Positions 28,150 through 37,024 of a DNA stretch of 64,000 bases are shown here, piece after piece. Position numbers and translations under genes: made by a program. Each line of letters opens with the position of its first letter. Within the stretch, counting starts at the first letter, position 1. The notes under the pieces are model-generated. The model did no database searches and was not told the DNA's origin. It worked only from the letters and a program-made list of their open reading frames with translations. Source of the DNA: Clostridia bacterium (GTDB lineage Bacteria > Bacillota > Clostridia > Peptostreptococcales > JAAYPU01); the NCBI GenBank assembly GCA_016278615.1, contig JADQBM010000008.1, positions 1-64,000 on the forward strand, in the 5' to 3' direction.

Positions 28150-31100
28150 ATGAATATATCAAAACTTTCTGTCAAACGTCCAGTCACAACCCTTATGTTT
28201 ATGCTTATTGTCATCGTCTTGGGGTTTGTATCTTTTACGCAAATTCCATTGGATTTGTACCCTAGCATGGAGATTCCCGTTGCCATCGGCATTGTACAAT
28301 ATCCAAATACTTCTCCTGAGGAAATAGAAAACCTCATAACCAAACCTATAGAATCACAATTGGCAACTGTAGAAGATTTGAAAAGTTTAACATCAGTCTC
28401 AAGTGAAGGAATGTCCTTAGTTGTTGCTGAATTTGAATATGGTACAGATATGAATTTTGCTTCATTGGAAATGAGGGAGAAAGTAGCACTGATTAGTGAA
28501 TATTTACCTGAAAAATCCTCTGACCCTATGATTTTTAAGATCAATCCACAGATGATGCCTATTATGGAAATAGAATTTTCTTCTGATAAACCATTGTCTG
28601 AGCTTTATACGTTAGTCGATAAAGAAATCGATTCTAAGCTAGAGAGAATTAATGGTGTTGCTTCTGCCGATATCTTTGGCGGACTTGAAAAAGAAGTCTC
28701 AATTCTAATCGACCAAGAAAAGCTCACTGGCTACAACCTTAGTTTGAGTCAAATCAGCGCTACCCTTTCAGGGGAGAATATCAATCTTCCAAGTGGTAAC
28801 GTTAATAAAGGCTCTAAGGAGTTACTGGTAAGAACTATGGGAGAATTTAAATCTCTTGATGATATAAAAAATGTACCTATTTTACTCCCCACAGGAGAAA
28901 TTATTGTATTATCGGACATTGCCCATATACAGGAAGACTATAAATCACAGGATGCCATTAGTAGAGTCAATGGAAAGCCTTCTGTAGGAATCATTATTAC
29001 AAAGCAATCCACTGCCAACACTGTTACCACAGCGGACAATATTTTATCAACCCTGGATGATATTAAAACCCAATATCCTGATATTCAGATTACAGTAGGC
29101 TTTAATCAGGCAGATTTCATCAATAAAGCCGTTTCAAATGTAGCAAGAAGTGCAATTTTTGGAGGGATATTAGCAATATTTGTGTTATTTGTTTTCCTTA
29201 GAAATTTACGTTCGACTTCTATTATCGCCATCGCTATCCCTGTATCCGTTATTGCCACCTTTGCACTCATGTACTTTAATCACATGACTTTAAATATCAT
29301 ATCTTTAGGGGGTTTGTCCTTAGGTGTTGGCATGCTCGTTGATAACTCCATTGTCGTTCTTGAAAACATTTATCGATTAAGAGAAGATGGGCTATCCAGT
29401 ATAGATGCCTCTATTAATGGTGCGCGGGAGGTCACGGTTGCCATTTTTGCTTCTACCATGACAACCATTGCTGTATTTTTGCCTATTGTTTTTGTAAAAG
29501 GTTTTACAGCTATTTTGTTCAAGGAACTTTCTTTAACGGTTACGTTTTCTTTATTGGCATCATTTGTTATAGCTGTAACAGTAGTGCCCATGCTTTGCTC
29601 ACGATTTCTGACGGTAGATAAAATAGATGAAAAACCAACAAAGTATAAGTTTAAAATATTACCTGTTTTTACAAAGATTTTAGATTTTATTGCTAAGGAA
29701 TATATCATCCTATTAGAAAAATCCCTAGGCATGAGGAAACGCATTATAGCCTTTGCCGTCATTCTTTTTATTTTATCTTTGAGCCTCATTGGAGTGGTAG
29801 GTGGCGAACTTTTCCCACAAGCTGATGAGGGTAGTTTCACCGTTAGTGTAGAAACACCTTTTGGCACCTCTATTGAAGCATCCGATAAAATTATTTCTGA
29901 AATTGAAAAATATATTCTTAGTATTGATGAAGTAGAAACCTGCACAGTGTCTATCGGCGCTTCTTCATTTTTTTCCATGAGCAACAACACGAATTCCGCT
30001 ACCCTTCGTGTAGACCTGATTAACAGAAAGGAACGAAATCAAACCACTTCTGAGGTAGCAAATGAAGTGAGGGAACAACTAACAAAAGTTGTAGGCGCAA
30101 AAACGTCTATTACCGAATCTGCTCAATCTGCAGGAGGAACTGGCTCAGCAAATCCTATTAGCATAAAAATTCAAGGAGATAATCTTGAAACCCTTAGTCA
30201 AGTTGCAGAAGATTTTAAAGGTATTGTGCGCTCCGTTAATGGAACCATAGAAGTTTCTTCTGATATAGAGGAAGGCAATCCCGAAGTGCGTGTTTTCTTA
30301 GATAGGCAGAAATCTATTTTTTATGGTGTCACCGCTTATCAACTTGCAACAACACTGGAATCTTCATTATCGGGTAACACTTCAGGTCAGTATAAATTAG
30401 AGGGTGATGAAATAAATATCTCATTATCTCTCAGCTCTTCTAAAGATGCTACTGTAGAGGATATGAAACAAATCTCCATCAAATCTCCCACGGGACAATA
30501 TGTCTCTGTTGGGCAAATTGCAAGCTTTGAATTTGGTAATTCTCCTTCTCAAATTACAAGGGAGGATCAGGTTCGAACAGTAACCGTTACGTCTCAACTC
30601 TCAGGCAGGGATTTAAAATCCGTTTCACAAGAAATATCTGAAGAGTTGGAATCCTATCCAATGCCTTTTGGGTATTCATATGATATAGGCGGCCAACAAC
30701 AAGATATGCAGGAATCCTTTGGCAATCTCTTCTTAGCTCTATTACTGTCTATTGCCTTAATATATATGATTCTTGCTTCACAGTTTGAATCATTAATTCA
30801 ACCTTTCATCATTATGATGTCAGTACCTTTTGCCTTTACTGGTGCTTTCTTGGGACTCTTTATTATGGGCAAACCTCTTTCACTACCGGCTTTCATAGGC
30901 CTCATTGTCCTTGCGGGAATTGTGGTCAATAATGCCATTGTTCTCATTGACTTCATCAACCAACAGCGTAAAGCAGGAATCCCTCGTAAAGAAGCCATCA
31001 TCAATGCAGGCAAATTCAGACTCAGACCCATTTTGATGACCATGTTTACAACGGTACTTGCATTAGTTCCCTTATCAATTGGAATCGGTGAAGGATCAGA

Positions 31101-31245
31101 GACCATATCGCCAATGGGGATTTCAGTTATTGGTGGCTTAAGTTTCTCCACACTCATTACACTAATATTTATACCTGTTTTGTACTCCATCTTTGATGAT
31201 CTATCAAAAAAAATAAGTAAAAATCCTAAGATTGCGGGTGAGTAA
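28150..31245 (+). CDS. RND multidrug efflux transporter
   Basis: Proton-driven efflux pump of the AcrB/HAE1 superfamily, closest in type to Firmicutes SwrC/YerP. The 1031 residues show the duplicated 6-TM layout with two large extracytoplasmic loops. The TM4 relay reads GMLVDNSIVVLEN: the first Asp of the AcrB pair is kept and the second is Asn, while the TM10 region has GIVVNNAIVLIDF. The ribosome binding site overlaps the stop of the adaptor gene (TAGGAGGATTTT), so the two are coupled. Substrates cannot be deduced; SwrC exports surfactin and bile-like amphiphiles. Confidence 0.94.
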   Translation: MNISKLSVKRPVTTLMFMLIVIVLGFVSFTQIPLDLYPSMEIPVAIGIVQYPNTSPEEIENLITKPIESQLATVEDLKSLTSVSSEGMSLVVAEFEYGTDMNFASLEMREKVALISEYLPEKSSDPMIFKINPQMMPIMEIEFSSDKPLSELYTLVDKEIDSKLERINGVASADIFGGLEKEVSILIDQEKLTGYNLSLSQISATLSGENINLPSGNVNKGSKELLVRTMGEFKSLDDIKNVPILLPTGEIIVLSDIAHIQEDYKSQDAISRVNGKPSVGIIITKQSTANTVTTADNILSTLDDIKTQYPDIQITVGFNQADFINKAVSNVARSAIFGGILAIFVLFVFLRNLRSTSIIAIAIPVSVIATFALMYFNHMTLNIISLGGLSLGVGMLVDNSIVVLENIYRLREDGLSSIDASINGAREVTVAIFASTMTTIAVFLPIVFVKGFTAILFKELSLTVTFSLLASFVIAVTVVPMLCSRFLTVDKIDEKPTKYKFKILPVFTKILDFIAKEYIILLEKSLGMRKRIIAFAVILFILSLSLIGVVGGELFPQADEGSFTVSVETPFGTSIEASDKIISEIEKYILSIDEVETCTVSIGASSFFSMSNNTNSATLRVDLINRKERNQTTSEVANEVREQLTKVVGAKTSITESAQSAGGTGSANPISIKIQGDNLETLSQVAEDFKGIVRSVNGTIEVSSDIEEGNPEVRVFLDRQKSIFYGVTAYQLATTLESSLSGNTSGQYKLEGDEINISLSLSSSKDATVEDMKQISIKSPTGQYVSVGQIASFEFGNSPSQITREDQVRTVTVTSQLSGRDLKSVSQEISEELESYPMPFGYSYDIGGQQQDMQESFGNLFLALLLSIALIYMILASQFESLIQPFIIMMSVPFAFTGAFLGLFIMGKPLSLPAFIGLIVLAGIVVNNAIVLIDFINQQRKAGIPRKEAIINAGKFRLRPILMTMFTTVLALVPLSIGIGEGSETISPMGISVIGGLSFSTLITLIFIPVLYSIFDDLSKKISKNPKIAGE

Positions 31246-31848
31246 ATGGAAGCAAACAATAAAAAGGAATTAATTCTACAAGCTGCGTTTGAACTTTTTG
31301 CATCAAAGGGCTATTATAATACCAAAATGATAGATATAGCAGAAATGGCTGGCATTGGAAAGGGAACCATTTATGAATACTTCCCAAGCAAAGATACCCT
31401 CTATATAGAATTTATTCGAGAAAAGTTTTTAAGCTTTTATAAATCTACAGACAGTATTTTTGAAATAGACTCTAGTTCTTCCCAGAAACTTCAAAAATTT
31501 ATTTGTTTTGAATCTGAGAACATTTATGCAAACGGAAAAATCCTTGGTCTTATTCAACATGAAACTAATAGTTCCCAGCAGTGCACCAACCCGGATATTC
31601 ATAAAATCTTTTTTGAAGTACAGAATCTGAGGTTCAACATTGTTAAAAAAATCCTTGAAACAGGTATCAATTCAAAAGAATTTAAACAAATAAACCCTAA
31701 TACAGCTGCCTTAGCTGTATTAGGGTCACTAACTGCCTTCTTGTTCTTTAATCATAATCTCCATCCATTATCTGAAAAAATAGTTGATGACACCATTTCT
31801 ATAGATGAATTTATGGAAATTTTATTATCTGGTCTGAATCATGATTAA
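31246..31848 (+). CDS. TetR/AcrR-family transcriptional regulator
   Basis: 200 residues with the N-terminal TetR helix-turn-helix (LILQAAFELFASKGYYNTKM and IAEMAGIGKGTIYEYFPSKD) and a variable ligand-binding C-terminus with a late hydrophobic segment (about 155-175). The ATG directly follows the TAA of the pump gene, so the three genes are one operon, and the likely target is the palindrome at 26963-26976. A perfect 14-bp inverted repeat lies inside the coding sequence at 31694-31726. The inducer is unknown. Confidence 0.93.
   Translation: MEANNKKELILQAAFELFASKGYYNTKMIDIAEMAGIGKGTIYEYFPSKDTLYIEFIREKFLSFYKSTDSIFEIDSSSSQKLQKFICFESENIYANGKILGLIQHETNSSQQCTNPDIHKIFFEVQNLRFNIVKKILETGINSKEFKQINPNTAALAVLGSLTAFLFFNHNLHPLSEKIVDDTISIDEFMEILLSGLNHD
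31694..31726 (+). other. perfect hairpin inside tetR coding sequence
   Basis: Arms ACCCTAATACAGCT and AGCTGTATTAGGGT (14 bp, no mismatch) with loop GCCTT, encoding NPNTAALAVLGS. There is no T run after it. Confidence 0.8.
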
Positions 31849-32393
31849 TCCCTAAAATAATGTCTAATTACAATATTTATCCAAATAGATTTATTGTAAT
31901 TTACAATTAGAATAAGTTATGATAAAATCTTATTAGATAAGATTTCCGATACATAAATGCATCTTAACCCCTATTTTACTTGAAATATAATCTGTATTAA
32001 ATATAAATCTAATCAGTTGATTTATTCATTTTTCAAGGTTCAATGCAAAACTCTATTGGCAAACCTCCCCACATAAAGATATGGGAATACATGATTTATT
32101 TTTGTATCAACCCTTACAACATCTTGTATCGCTTCATTTTTCAGAATCTTTAAGCAATTTTTGTCATTATTTTTGATTTAATTATGAATCATTTTTTCAT
32201 AAAATTGCATTCATTTATAATGGATTTTGTCCAAGACAAGCTTTTTGCTATCTATGGCATAATTTTTGCAGAAATAGTCCATGATATATAAGAATCACCA
32301 GAACCCAACTAAAGGAGGTGAAAAAAGGTTTCTGGATTATAATAAATTGTCTTTATTTTTAATTATTAAAAATTTATGGAGGTGTAGACCAAT
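31849..32393 (+). promoter_or_regulatory. regulatory region upstream of the permease
   Basis: 545 nt without a gene. It holds an inverted repeat AATTACAATA/TATTGTAATT (about 31865-31902) after tetR, repeated TTGTATC words near 32103 and 32132, TTGTC-CAA-GACAA (32228-32240), the sigma-54 promoter (32255-32270) and an AAAGGAGGTG sequence near 32311 with no start codon at a normal distance. The TTGTATC words or the GACAA palindrome are candidate activator sites. Confidence 0.5.
32255..32270 (+). promoter_or_regulatory. sigma-54 (-24/-12) promoter
   Basis: TGGCAT, 5 nt, TTGCA. The GG and GC doublets are 10 nt apart as required. It precedes the permease start by 124 nt, and rpoN is in the same window. 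Confidence 0.75.
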
Positions 32394-33890
32394 ATGGCAA
32401 AAATTTCTCAAAGAGAAGTCGATGGTTTATTTGAATTAACAGATGGCGCGAGAGCCGAATTACAAAGTTCTACTTATTTTAACGATGACTTGGCACCCAC
32501 TAAGTTAGCAGAAAGAACTTGGGGCACTTATCACATAGCATCTTTATGGGTTGGTATGTCTGTGTGTATTCCAACATACATGATGGCATCCGGAATGATG
32601 GCTGCTGGTCTTTCATGGTGGCAAGCAATTTTGAACATTGCACTTGGTAACTTAATCGTTTTAATTCCTATGCAATTAAACTCACATGCTGGTACAAAAT
32701 ATGGTATTCCTTATCCTGTATTTGCACGTCTTGCATTTGGTATTAAAGGTGCACATATTGCATCCATTGCTCGTGCACTCGTTGCAGCTGGCTGGTTTGG
32801 CATCCAAACATGGATCGGCGGCGGCGCATTAAATACTGTTGTTGGCGCTTTAAGTCCTGGCTGGCAAGCTTGGGCTGGTGGTATCTGGGTATCCTTCTTT
32901 GTTTTCTGGGCTTTAAATGTTGTTATTGCCTACAGAGGTGCAGATGCAATAAAATTCATGGAAGCTTGGGGTGCTCCTATACTTGGATTCTTATCCATCG
33001 CTCTTATGGTTTGGGCATATACTGCAGTTCAAGCTGCTGGTTTTACAACAGCAGATATTTTAAATATGCCTGCTACTTATGAACCAGGGACTTTCTGGAA
33101 AATCTGGATGGGTGGACTTACTGGAAACATTGCATTTTGGTCAACCCTTGCCTTAAACATTCCTGACTTCAGTAGATATGCAAAAGATCAAAAATCACAA
33201 TTCAATGGTCAATTATTAGGACTCCCTACAACCATGGCAGCATTTGCTTTTGTTGGTGTATTTGTAACTGGCGCAACAGGGCTCATCTTTGGCGAATTCC
33301 TTTGGGATCCTGTAGCGGTTGTTGCTAATATCGGCAGTCCAATAGCAGCTATTTTAGGTGCCATTGGAATCGTTATTGCAACACTCACAACCAATATTGC
33401 AGCTAATGTTGTAGCTCCTGCAAATGGTATCTCTAATATTAACCCACAAAAAATAACTTATAAAACAGGTGCATTAATCACAGGTATTTTAGGTGTTGCG
33501 ATCATGCCTTGGAAGCTTCTTGAAACAGCTGGTGCTTATATCTTTGGATGGTTGGGAACATACGGCTTATTCTTAGGACCTCTTGCAGGTATGTACATCG
33601 CTGACTATTACATTTATAGGAAGAAAAAATTAAATGTTATGGACTTATTCAAGGGTGAAGGCAGTATATATTGGTACAAAAATGGTATCAACAACAAGGC
33701 ACTACTTACATGGTTCCTTTCTGCTATATTACCACTTTTAGGTAAATTCGTTCCTGCCCTTGCATTCTTCTTTGATAATGGTTGGATAATTGGTTTCGTA
33801 CTTGCTCTAATCATCTATCCAATACTTATGAAGAATGAAACTTCTTCTCTCATTAGTGACCAAGATGAAGCAGATATTACAGAGAGATAA
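32394..33890 (+). CDS. NCS1-family nucleobase/hydantoin/allantoin permease
   Basis: 498-residue integral membrane transporter with about 12 helices, of the cytosine/purine/uracil/thiamine/allantoin family. Marks: an N-terminal hydrophilic stretch, TWGTYHIASLWVGMSVCIPT in TM1, HAGTKYGIPYPVFARLAFG, and WIGGGALNTVVG. Paired with the hydantoinase gene downstream, the cargo is most likely a cyclic ureide (hydantoin, dihydropyrimidine or allantoin). GGAGGTG lies upstream of the ATG. Transcription appears sigma-54 dependent. A long perfect palindrome at 33905-33930 separates it from the hydantoinase. Confidence 0.9.
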   Translation: MAKISQREVDGLFELTDGARAELQSSTYFNDDLAPTKLAERTWGTYHIASLWVGMSVCIPTYMMASGMMAAGLSWWQAILNIALGNLIVLIPMQLNSHAGTKYGIPYPVFARLAFGIKGAHIASIARALVAAGWFGIQTWIGGGALNTVVGALSPGWQAWAGGIWVSFFVFWALNVVIAYRGADAIKFMEAWGAPILGFLSIALMVWAYTAVQAAGFTTADILNMPATYEPGTFWKIWMGGLTGNIAFWSTLALNIPDFSRYAKDQKSQFNGQLLGLPTTMAAFAFVGVFVTGATGLIFGEFLWDPVAVVANIGSPIAAILGAIGIVIATLTTNIAANVVAPANGISNINPQKITYKTGALITGILGVAIMPWKLLETAGAYIFGWLGTYGLFLGPLAGMYIADYYIYRKKKLNVMDLFKGEGSIYWYKNGINNKALLTWFLSAILPLLGKFVPALAFFFDNGWIIGFVLALIIYPILMKNETSSLISDQDEADITER

Positions 33891-33904
33891 ACCATTTAAA
33901 ATGT

Positions 33905-33934
33905 AGCAAAGGGGAATATTCCCCTTTGCTTTTA
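33905..33934 (+). terminator. terminator between permease and hydantoinase
   Basis: A 26-nt perfect palindrome with 13-nt arms AGCAAAGGGGAAT and ATTCCCCTTTGCT, followed by TTTTATT. It should reduce transcription into the hydantoinase unless read through. Confidence 0.85.
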
Positions 33935-34103
33935 TTAAATCTATATTCCATTGGAAATAAATTTTTTATACCTTAAGAAATCTATTTTTTCGTTCACCAT
34001 GAGAAATTATTCTTAATTCACAGATATGATAAATTAAATTGAAAATACGCTCATTTTTTAGGGTCTTTAAAATATATTGAACAGGTAAAAGGAGGCTTTT
34101 TTT

Positions 34104-35480
34104 ATGGACTTAGTTATTAAAAACGGCACAATTGTAACTTCAACTGACAGCTATAAAGCAGATATCGCTGTTAAAGATGGTAAAATAACCATGATTGCAG
34201 AAAGTATTGACCCACAAAATGCCGAAGTGGTTGATGCATCTGGCAAATTGGTTCTTCCAGGAGCTATTGATGCCCATACTCACTTAGCAATGCCTTTTGG
34301 CGGGACCATCTCAGCTGATGGATATGAGTCAGGCACAAGAGCAGCCGCCTGCGGTGGCGTCACAACTGTGTTTGATTTTGTCATCCAAGCAAAGGGTGAA
34401 GGTCTTATAGACGCTGTCAAGCGAAGAGATGCTTTATGTGAACCAGAAGCATGTGTGGATTATGCATTTCATACGGCCATAACGGATTTAAACGATGATA
34501 TACTTGAAGAAATGGGTGCATCTGTAAAATACGGTGTACCAAGTTTCAAGGTTTTTATGGTTTATGACTTTGGTGTTAGCGATGGTGTCTTTTATAAAGT
34601 GCTTCAAAAGTCAAAAGAAGTAGGTGCACTCATCGGCGTTCATGCCGAAAATAAAGAAATCATAGATACTTTAGTTGCAGATTTTATGAAAGAAGGAAAA
34701 ACTTCAGCATGGTATCATTATATGAGCAGACCCGAGTTTGCTGAAGCTGAAGCGGATCTTAGAGCCATTCACTGGGCAAAAGAACTACATGCGCCCCTTT
34801 ACATAGTACATTTAGCAAATGCTGAAGGTGTAGCTGCTGTTACAAAAGCACGGGATGAAGGCTATCCTATCTTTGCAGAAACTTGCCCACACTATCTTAA
34901 TTTCACAAGGGATGTCTATAAAAGAGAAGACGGACGAAACTTTGTCTGTTCTCCACCCATTAAAGGTCAAGAAAGCCAGGATGCATTATGGGCTGCTATT
35001 AAAAGAGGCGATATTGCTACAATAGCAACGGACCACTGCCCATTCCAATCTTATGAAAAGGATTGGGGCAAAGATAATTTCACAAAGATTCCAAACGGTT
35101 GTATGGGCATTGAGAACCTTTATCCATATATGTTAAGTGAAGCAAACAAAGGTAGAATTTCATTTAATAAAGCAGTAGAAGTTTGCTCTACAAATGTTGC
35201 GAAGGTCTTTGGATGCGCACCTCAAAAAGGAGTAATCGCTCCAGGTAGCGATGCGGATTTAGTGGTTTATGACCCTGAAAAAGACTTCACGGTTACTCAG
35301 AAAAACATGCATTCAAATATCGACCATACCATTTGGGAGGGTGTTGAAGTAAAAGGTTATCCTGTCATGACCTTCTCAAGAGGCAAACTGGTTTACAAAG
35401 ATGGAGAATTTGTAGGCACTAAAGGATATGGCAAATTCGTAAAATGTAATCCAATCCATCTTGATGGACCCGACCTTTAA
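34104..35480 (+). CDS. hydA: Dihydropyrimidinase / D-hydantoinase
   Basis: Zn-dependent cyclic amidohydrolase that opens dihydropyrimidines or 5-substituted hydantoins to N-carbamoyl acids. The binuclear site is complete: H58 and H60 (DAHTHLAMP), the carboxylated Lys K149 (PSFKVFMVY), H180 (GVHAEN), H236 (IVHLANAEG) and D310 (ATDHCPF). The 458-residue length fits. AAAGGAGG precedes the ATG. No carbamoylase lies beside it; the nearest M20 hydrolase, at 37942, is on the other strand. Physiological substrate is unresolved between pyrimidine breakdown and hydantoin use. Confidence 0.93.
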   Translation: MDLVIKNGTIVTSTDSYKADIAVKDGKITMIAESIDPQNAEVVDASGKLVLPGAIDAHTHLAMPFGGTISADGYESGTRAAACGGVTTVFDFVIQAKGEGLIDAVKRRDALCEPEACVDYAFHTAITDLNDDILEEMGASVKYGVPSFKVFMVYDFGVSDGVFYKVLQKSKEVGALIGVHAENKEIIDTLVADFMKEGKTSAWYHYMSRPEFAEAEADLRAIHWAKELHAPLYIVHLANAEGVAAVTKARDEGYPIFAETCPHYLNFTRDVYKREDGRNFVCSPPIKGQESQDALWAAIKRGDIATIATDHCPFQSYEKDWGKDNFTKIPNGCMGIENLYPYMLSEANKGRISFNKAVEVCSTNVAKVFGCAPQKGVIAPGSDADLVVYDPEKDFTVTQKNMHSNIDHTIWEGVEVKGYPVMTFSRGKLVYKDGEFVGTKGYGKFVKCNPIHLDGPDL

Positions 35481-35518
35481 ATACAATTAATAATTAGTAA
35501 TGAATAATGAATAATGAA

Positions 35519-35553
35519 GGAGATTTTGTTTTTTAAACAAAATCTCCTTTTTT
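35519..35553 (+). terminator. terminator of the hydantoinase gene
   Basis: 13-bp stem GGAGATTTTGTTT/AAACAAAATCTCC with loop TTT, followed by TTTTTT. Confidence 0.9.
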
Positions 35554-35579
35554 GGAAAATCTTTTACTTAATAGAATCA

Positions 35580-35849
35580 AGAGGGCACAAGTCCCTCCCC
35601 TTACAACTTACACTTATACTTCAACTTATTTTTCTCGGGCAGGCACAGGACCAGCCTCTACATTTTCAAAATGAAGATTTTGGAACAAAATCCTCCTCAA
35701 CTTTTATCTTTTATCTTTTATCTTTTATCTTTTATCTATTATCTCTTATCTATCACCTGTTTTAAGGACAACCGCAAGGGTTGTCCCTACACATCTCTAA
35801 TCTCTAATCTCTTATTTGTTCCCTGTCACCTGTCACCTGTTCCCTATCA
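35580..35849. repeat. composite intergenic repeat region
   Basis: In order: a degenerate family-A-like palindrome (GAGGGCACAAGTCCCTC, about 35580), a family-A copy (35636-35661, reverse orientation), the hairpin GATTTTGGAACAAAATC (about 35676-35692), TTTTATC heptamers (about 35700-35755), a family-B copy (35766-35791), TAATCTC heptamers, and CACCTGT heptamers that run into the hslO coding end. Confidence 0.8.
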
Positions 35850-36720
35850 CTTCTGAAAGAATCCTTTCAAGATGTTCTTTATCAAAATGGTATTTCTTAG
35901 AACAGAATTGACAAACCAGCTCTGCTTCTCCATCTTCTTGTAAAATTTGTTCCAATTCCTCTTTACCTAAACTAATCAACGCACTCTCAAACCGCTCCCA
36001 AGCGCAATCACATTTATAGTCCACTTCCTTCTCTTCAAGAACCTTCATATTGAAACCATAAAATAGCGCTTTATGAAATTCACTTACAGACTTAGATGCT
36101 TCTATTAAATTTGTTATTGAAGTAATGGAAGTCGCTCTCTCTTCCAACTTAGAGATTATATCTTCATCAGCATTGGGCATTACTTGAATAATACAACCGC
36201 CTGCTGCTTTAATAGAATAATCTGTGTCCACCAGAACTCCTAACATAACAGAAGAAGGTTGTTGCTCTGAATAAGCAAAATATGCTGTTAAATCCTCTGC
36301 TATTTCTCCTGAGATTAATTTCGAATTGCCAACATAGGGGTCACGCAACCCTAAATCCTTAATGACTGTAAGGGTCCCCTTATGGCCCACAGCAGTCCCC
36401 ACATCAAGTTTTCCCTCTGACTTTAAGGGAACTTCCACATTGGGATTTTCAATGTAGCCTTTCACATTACCTTCCGAATTAGATACAGCAATAATTTGCC
36501 CTGCTGGGCCATCTCCTTTAACTATGGTGGTAAGCTTGTCAGATTGTCCTTTTAGCATAAGGCCCATCATGGATGAGCAAATAATCACTCTCCCAAGTGC
36601 AGCCGATGCTGTGGGAGATGTAACATGCATCTTTCTCATTTTTTCAACCATTTCCGTAGCATATAATGTATATGCTCTAAAATTCATATCCTCATCCATA
36701 GATATTATTATCTTATTCAT
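35833..36720 (-). CDS. hslO: Hsp33 redox-regulated chaperonin
   Basis: Holdase chaperone activated by oxidative unfolding. The C-terminal zinc switch is complete: C237 and C239 (KCDCAW), C270 and C273 (VCQFCS). N-terminal and middle regions show TSPTASAALGRVIICSSMMG and AGGCIIQVMPNADE. At 295 residues it has normal size. AGAAGGGATCATGTAA precedes the ATG. The final codons and TGA stop (IGNR-stop) are read from a CACCTGT-type heptamer array. The spore SASP gene lies 37 nt upstream on the same strand. Confidence 0.94.
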   Translation of the reverse strand: MNKIIISMDEDMNFRAYTLYATEMVEKMRKMHVTSPTASAALGRVIICSSMMGLMLKGQSDKLTTIVKGDGPAGQIIAVSNSEGNVKGYIENPNVEVPLKSEGKLDVGTAVGHKGTLTVIKDLGLRDPYVGNSKLISGEIAEDLTAYFAYSEQQPSSVMLGVLVDTDYSIKAAGGCIIQVMPNADEDIISKLEERATSITSITNLIEASKSVSEFHKALFYGFNMKVLEEKEVDYKCDCAWERFESALISLGKEELEQILQEDGEAELVCQFCSKKYHFDKEHLERILSEVIGNR

Positions 36721-36757
36721 TTACATGATCCCTTCTACAATGCCATACATTACTAAC

Positions 36758-36934
36758 TTAGTTTTTTTTGTTTTTAACCTTGCGAGAAGTCATAATACCA
36801 CCAATTCTTCCAGTTTCCTTAGCAGAAAGTCCTCCCCATCCAACTTCCTTTATTTTCTCCACAAGTCCCAATTCCTCTGCGATTTCATATTTCATCAAAT
36901 CACTTTCCGTCAATTTCTTCTTTTTCTTAGTCAT
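36758..36934 (-). CDS. Minor alpha/beta-type small acid-soluble spore protein (SspF-like)
   Basis: A 58-residue protein. The segments LMKYEIAEELGL and GWGGLSAKETGRIGG match the minor SASP SspF, which binds DNA in the spore core and is cut by the germination protease at the YEIAEELG-type site. The ends are strongly basic (MTKKKKKL and RKVKNKKN). AAAGGAG lies 8 nt upstream of the ATG. It is easily overlooked because of its length. It probably depends on forespore sigma-G. Confidence 0.88.
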   Translation of the reverse strand: MTKKKKKLTESDLMKYEIAEELGLVEKIKEVGWGGLSAKETGRIGGIMTSRKVKNKKN

Positions 36935-37024
36935 ATTCTATACTCCTTTTTATATTTAAAACTATTTTAAGGAATATATCTTAAATTTATACCTCTAAGT
37001 GATCATTTTTAATCCCATAAAACA

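Noticed and set aside
29370-29990. 206-codon minus-strand frame inside the RND gene
   Set aside because: Antisense shadow of a clearly conserved transporter; no independent evidence.
32315-32359. 14-codon leader peptide beginning GTG AAA AAA GGT
   Set aside because: The GTG is part of the Shine-Dalgarno-like sequence itself, so it has no separate ribosome binding site; kept only as an orphan-SD observation.
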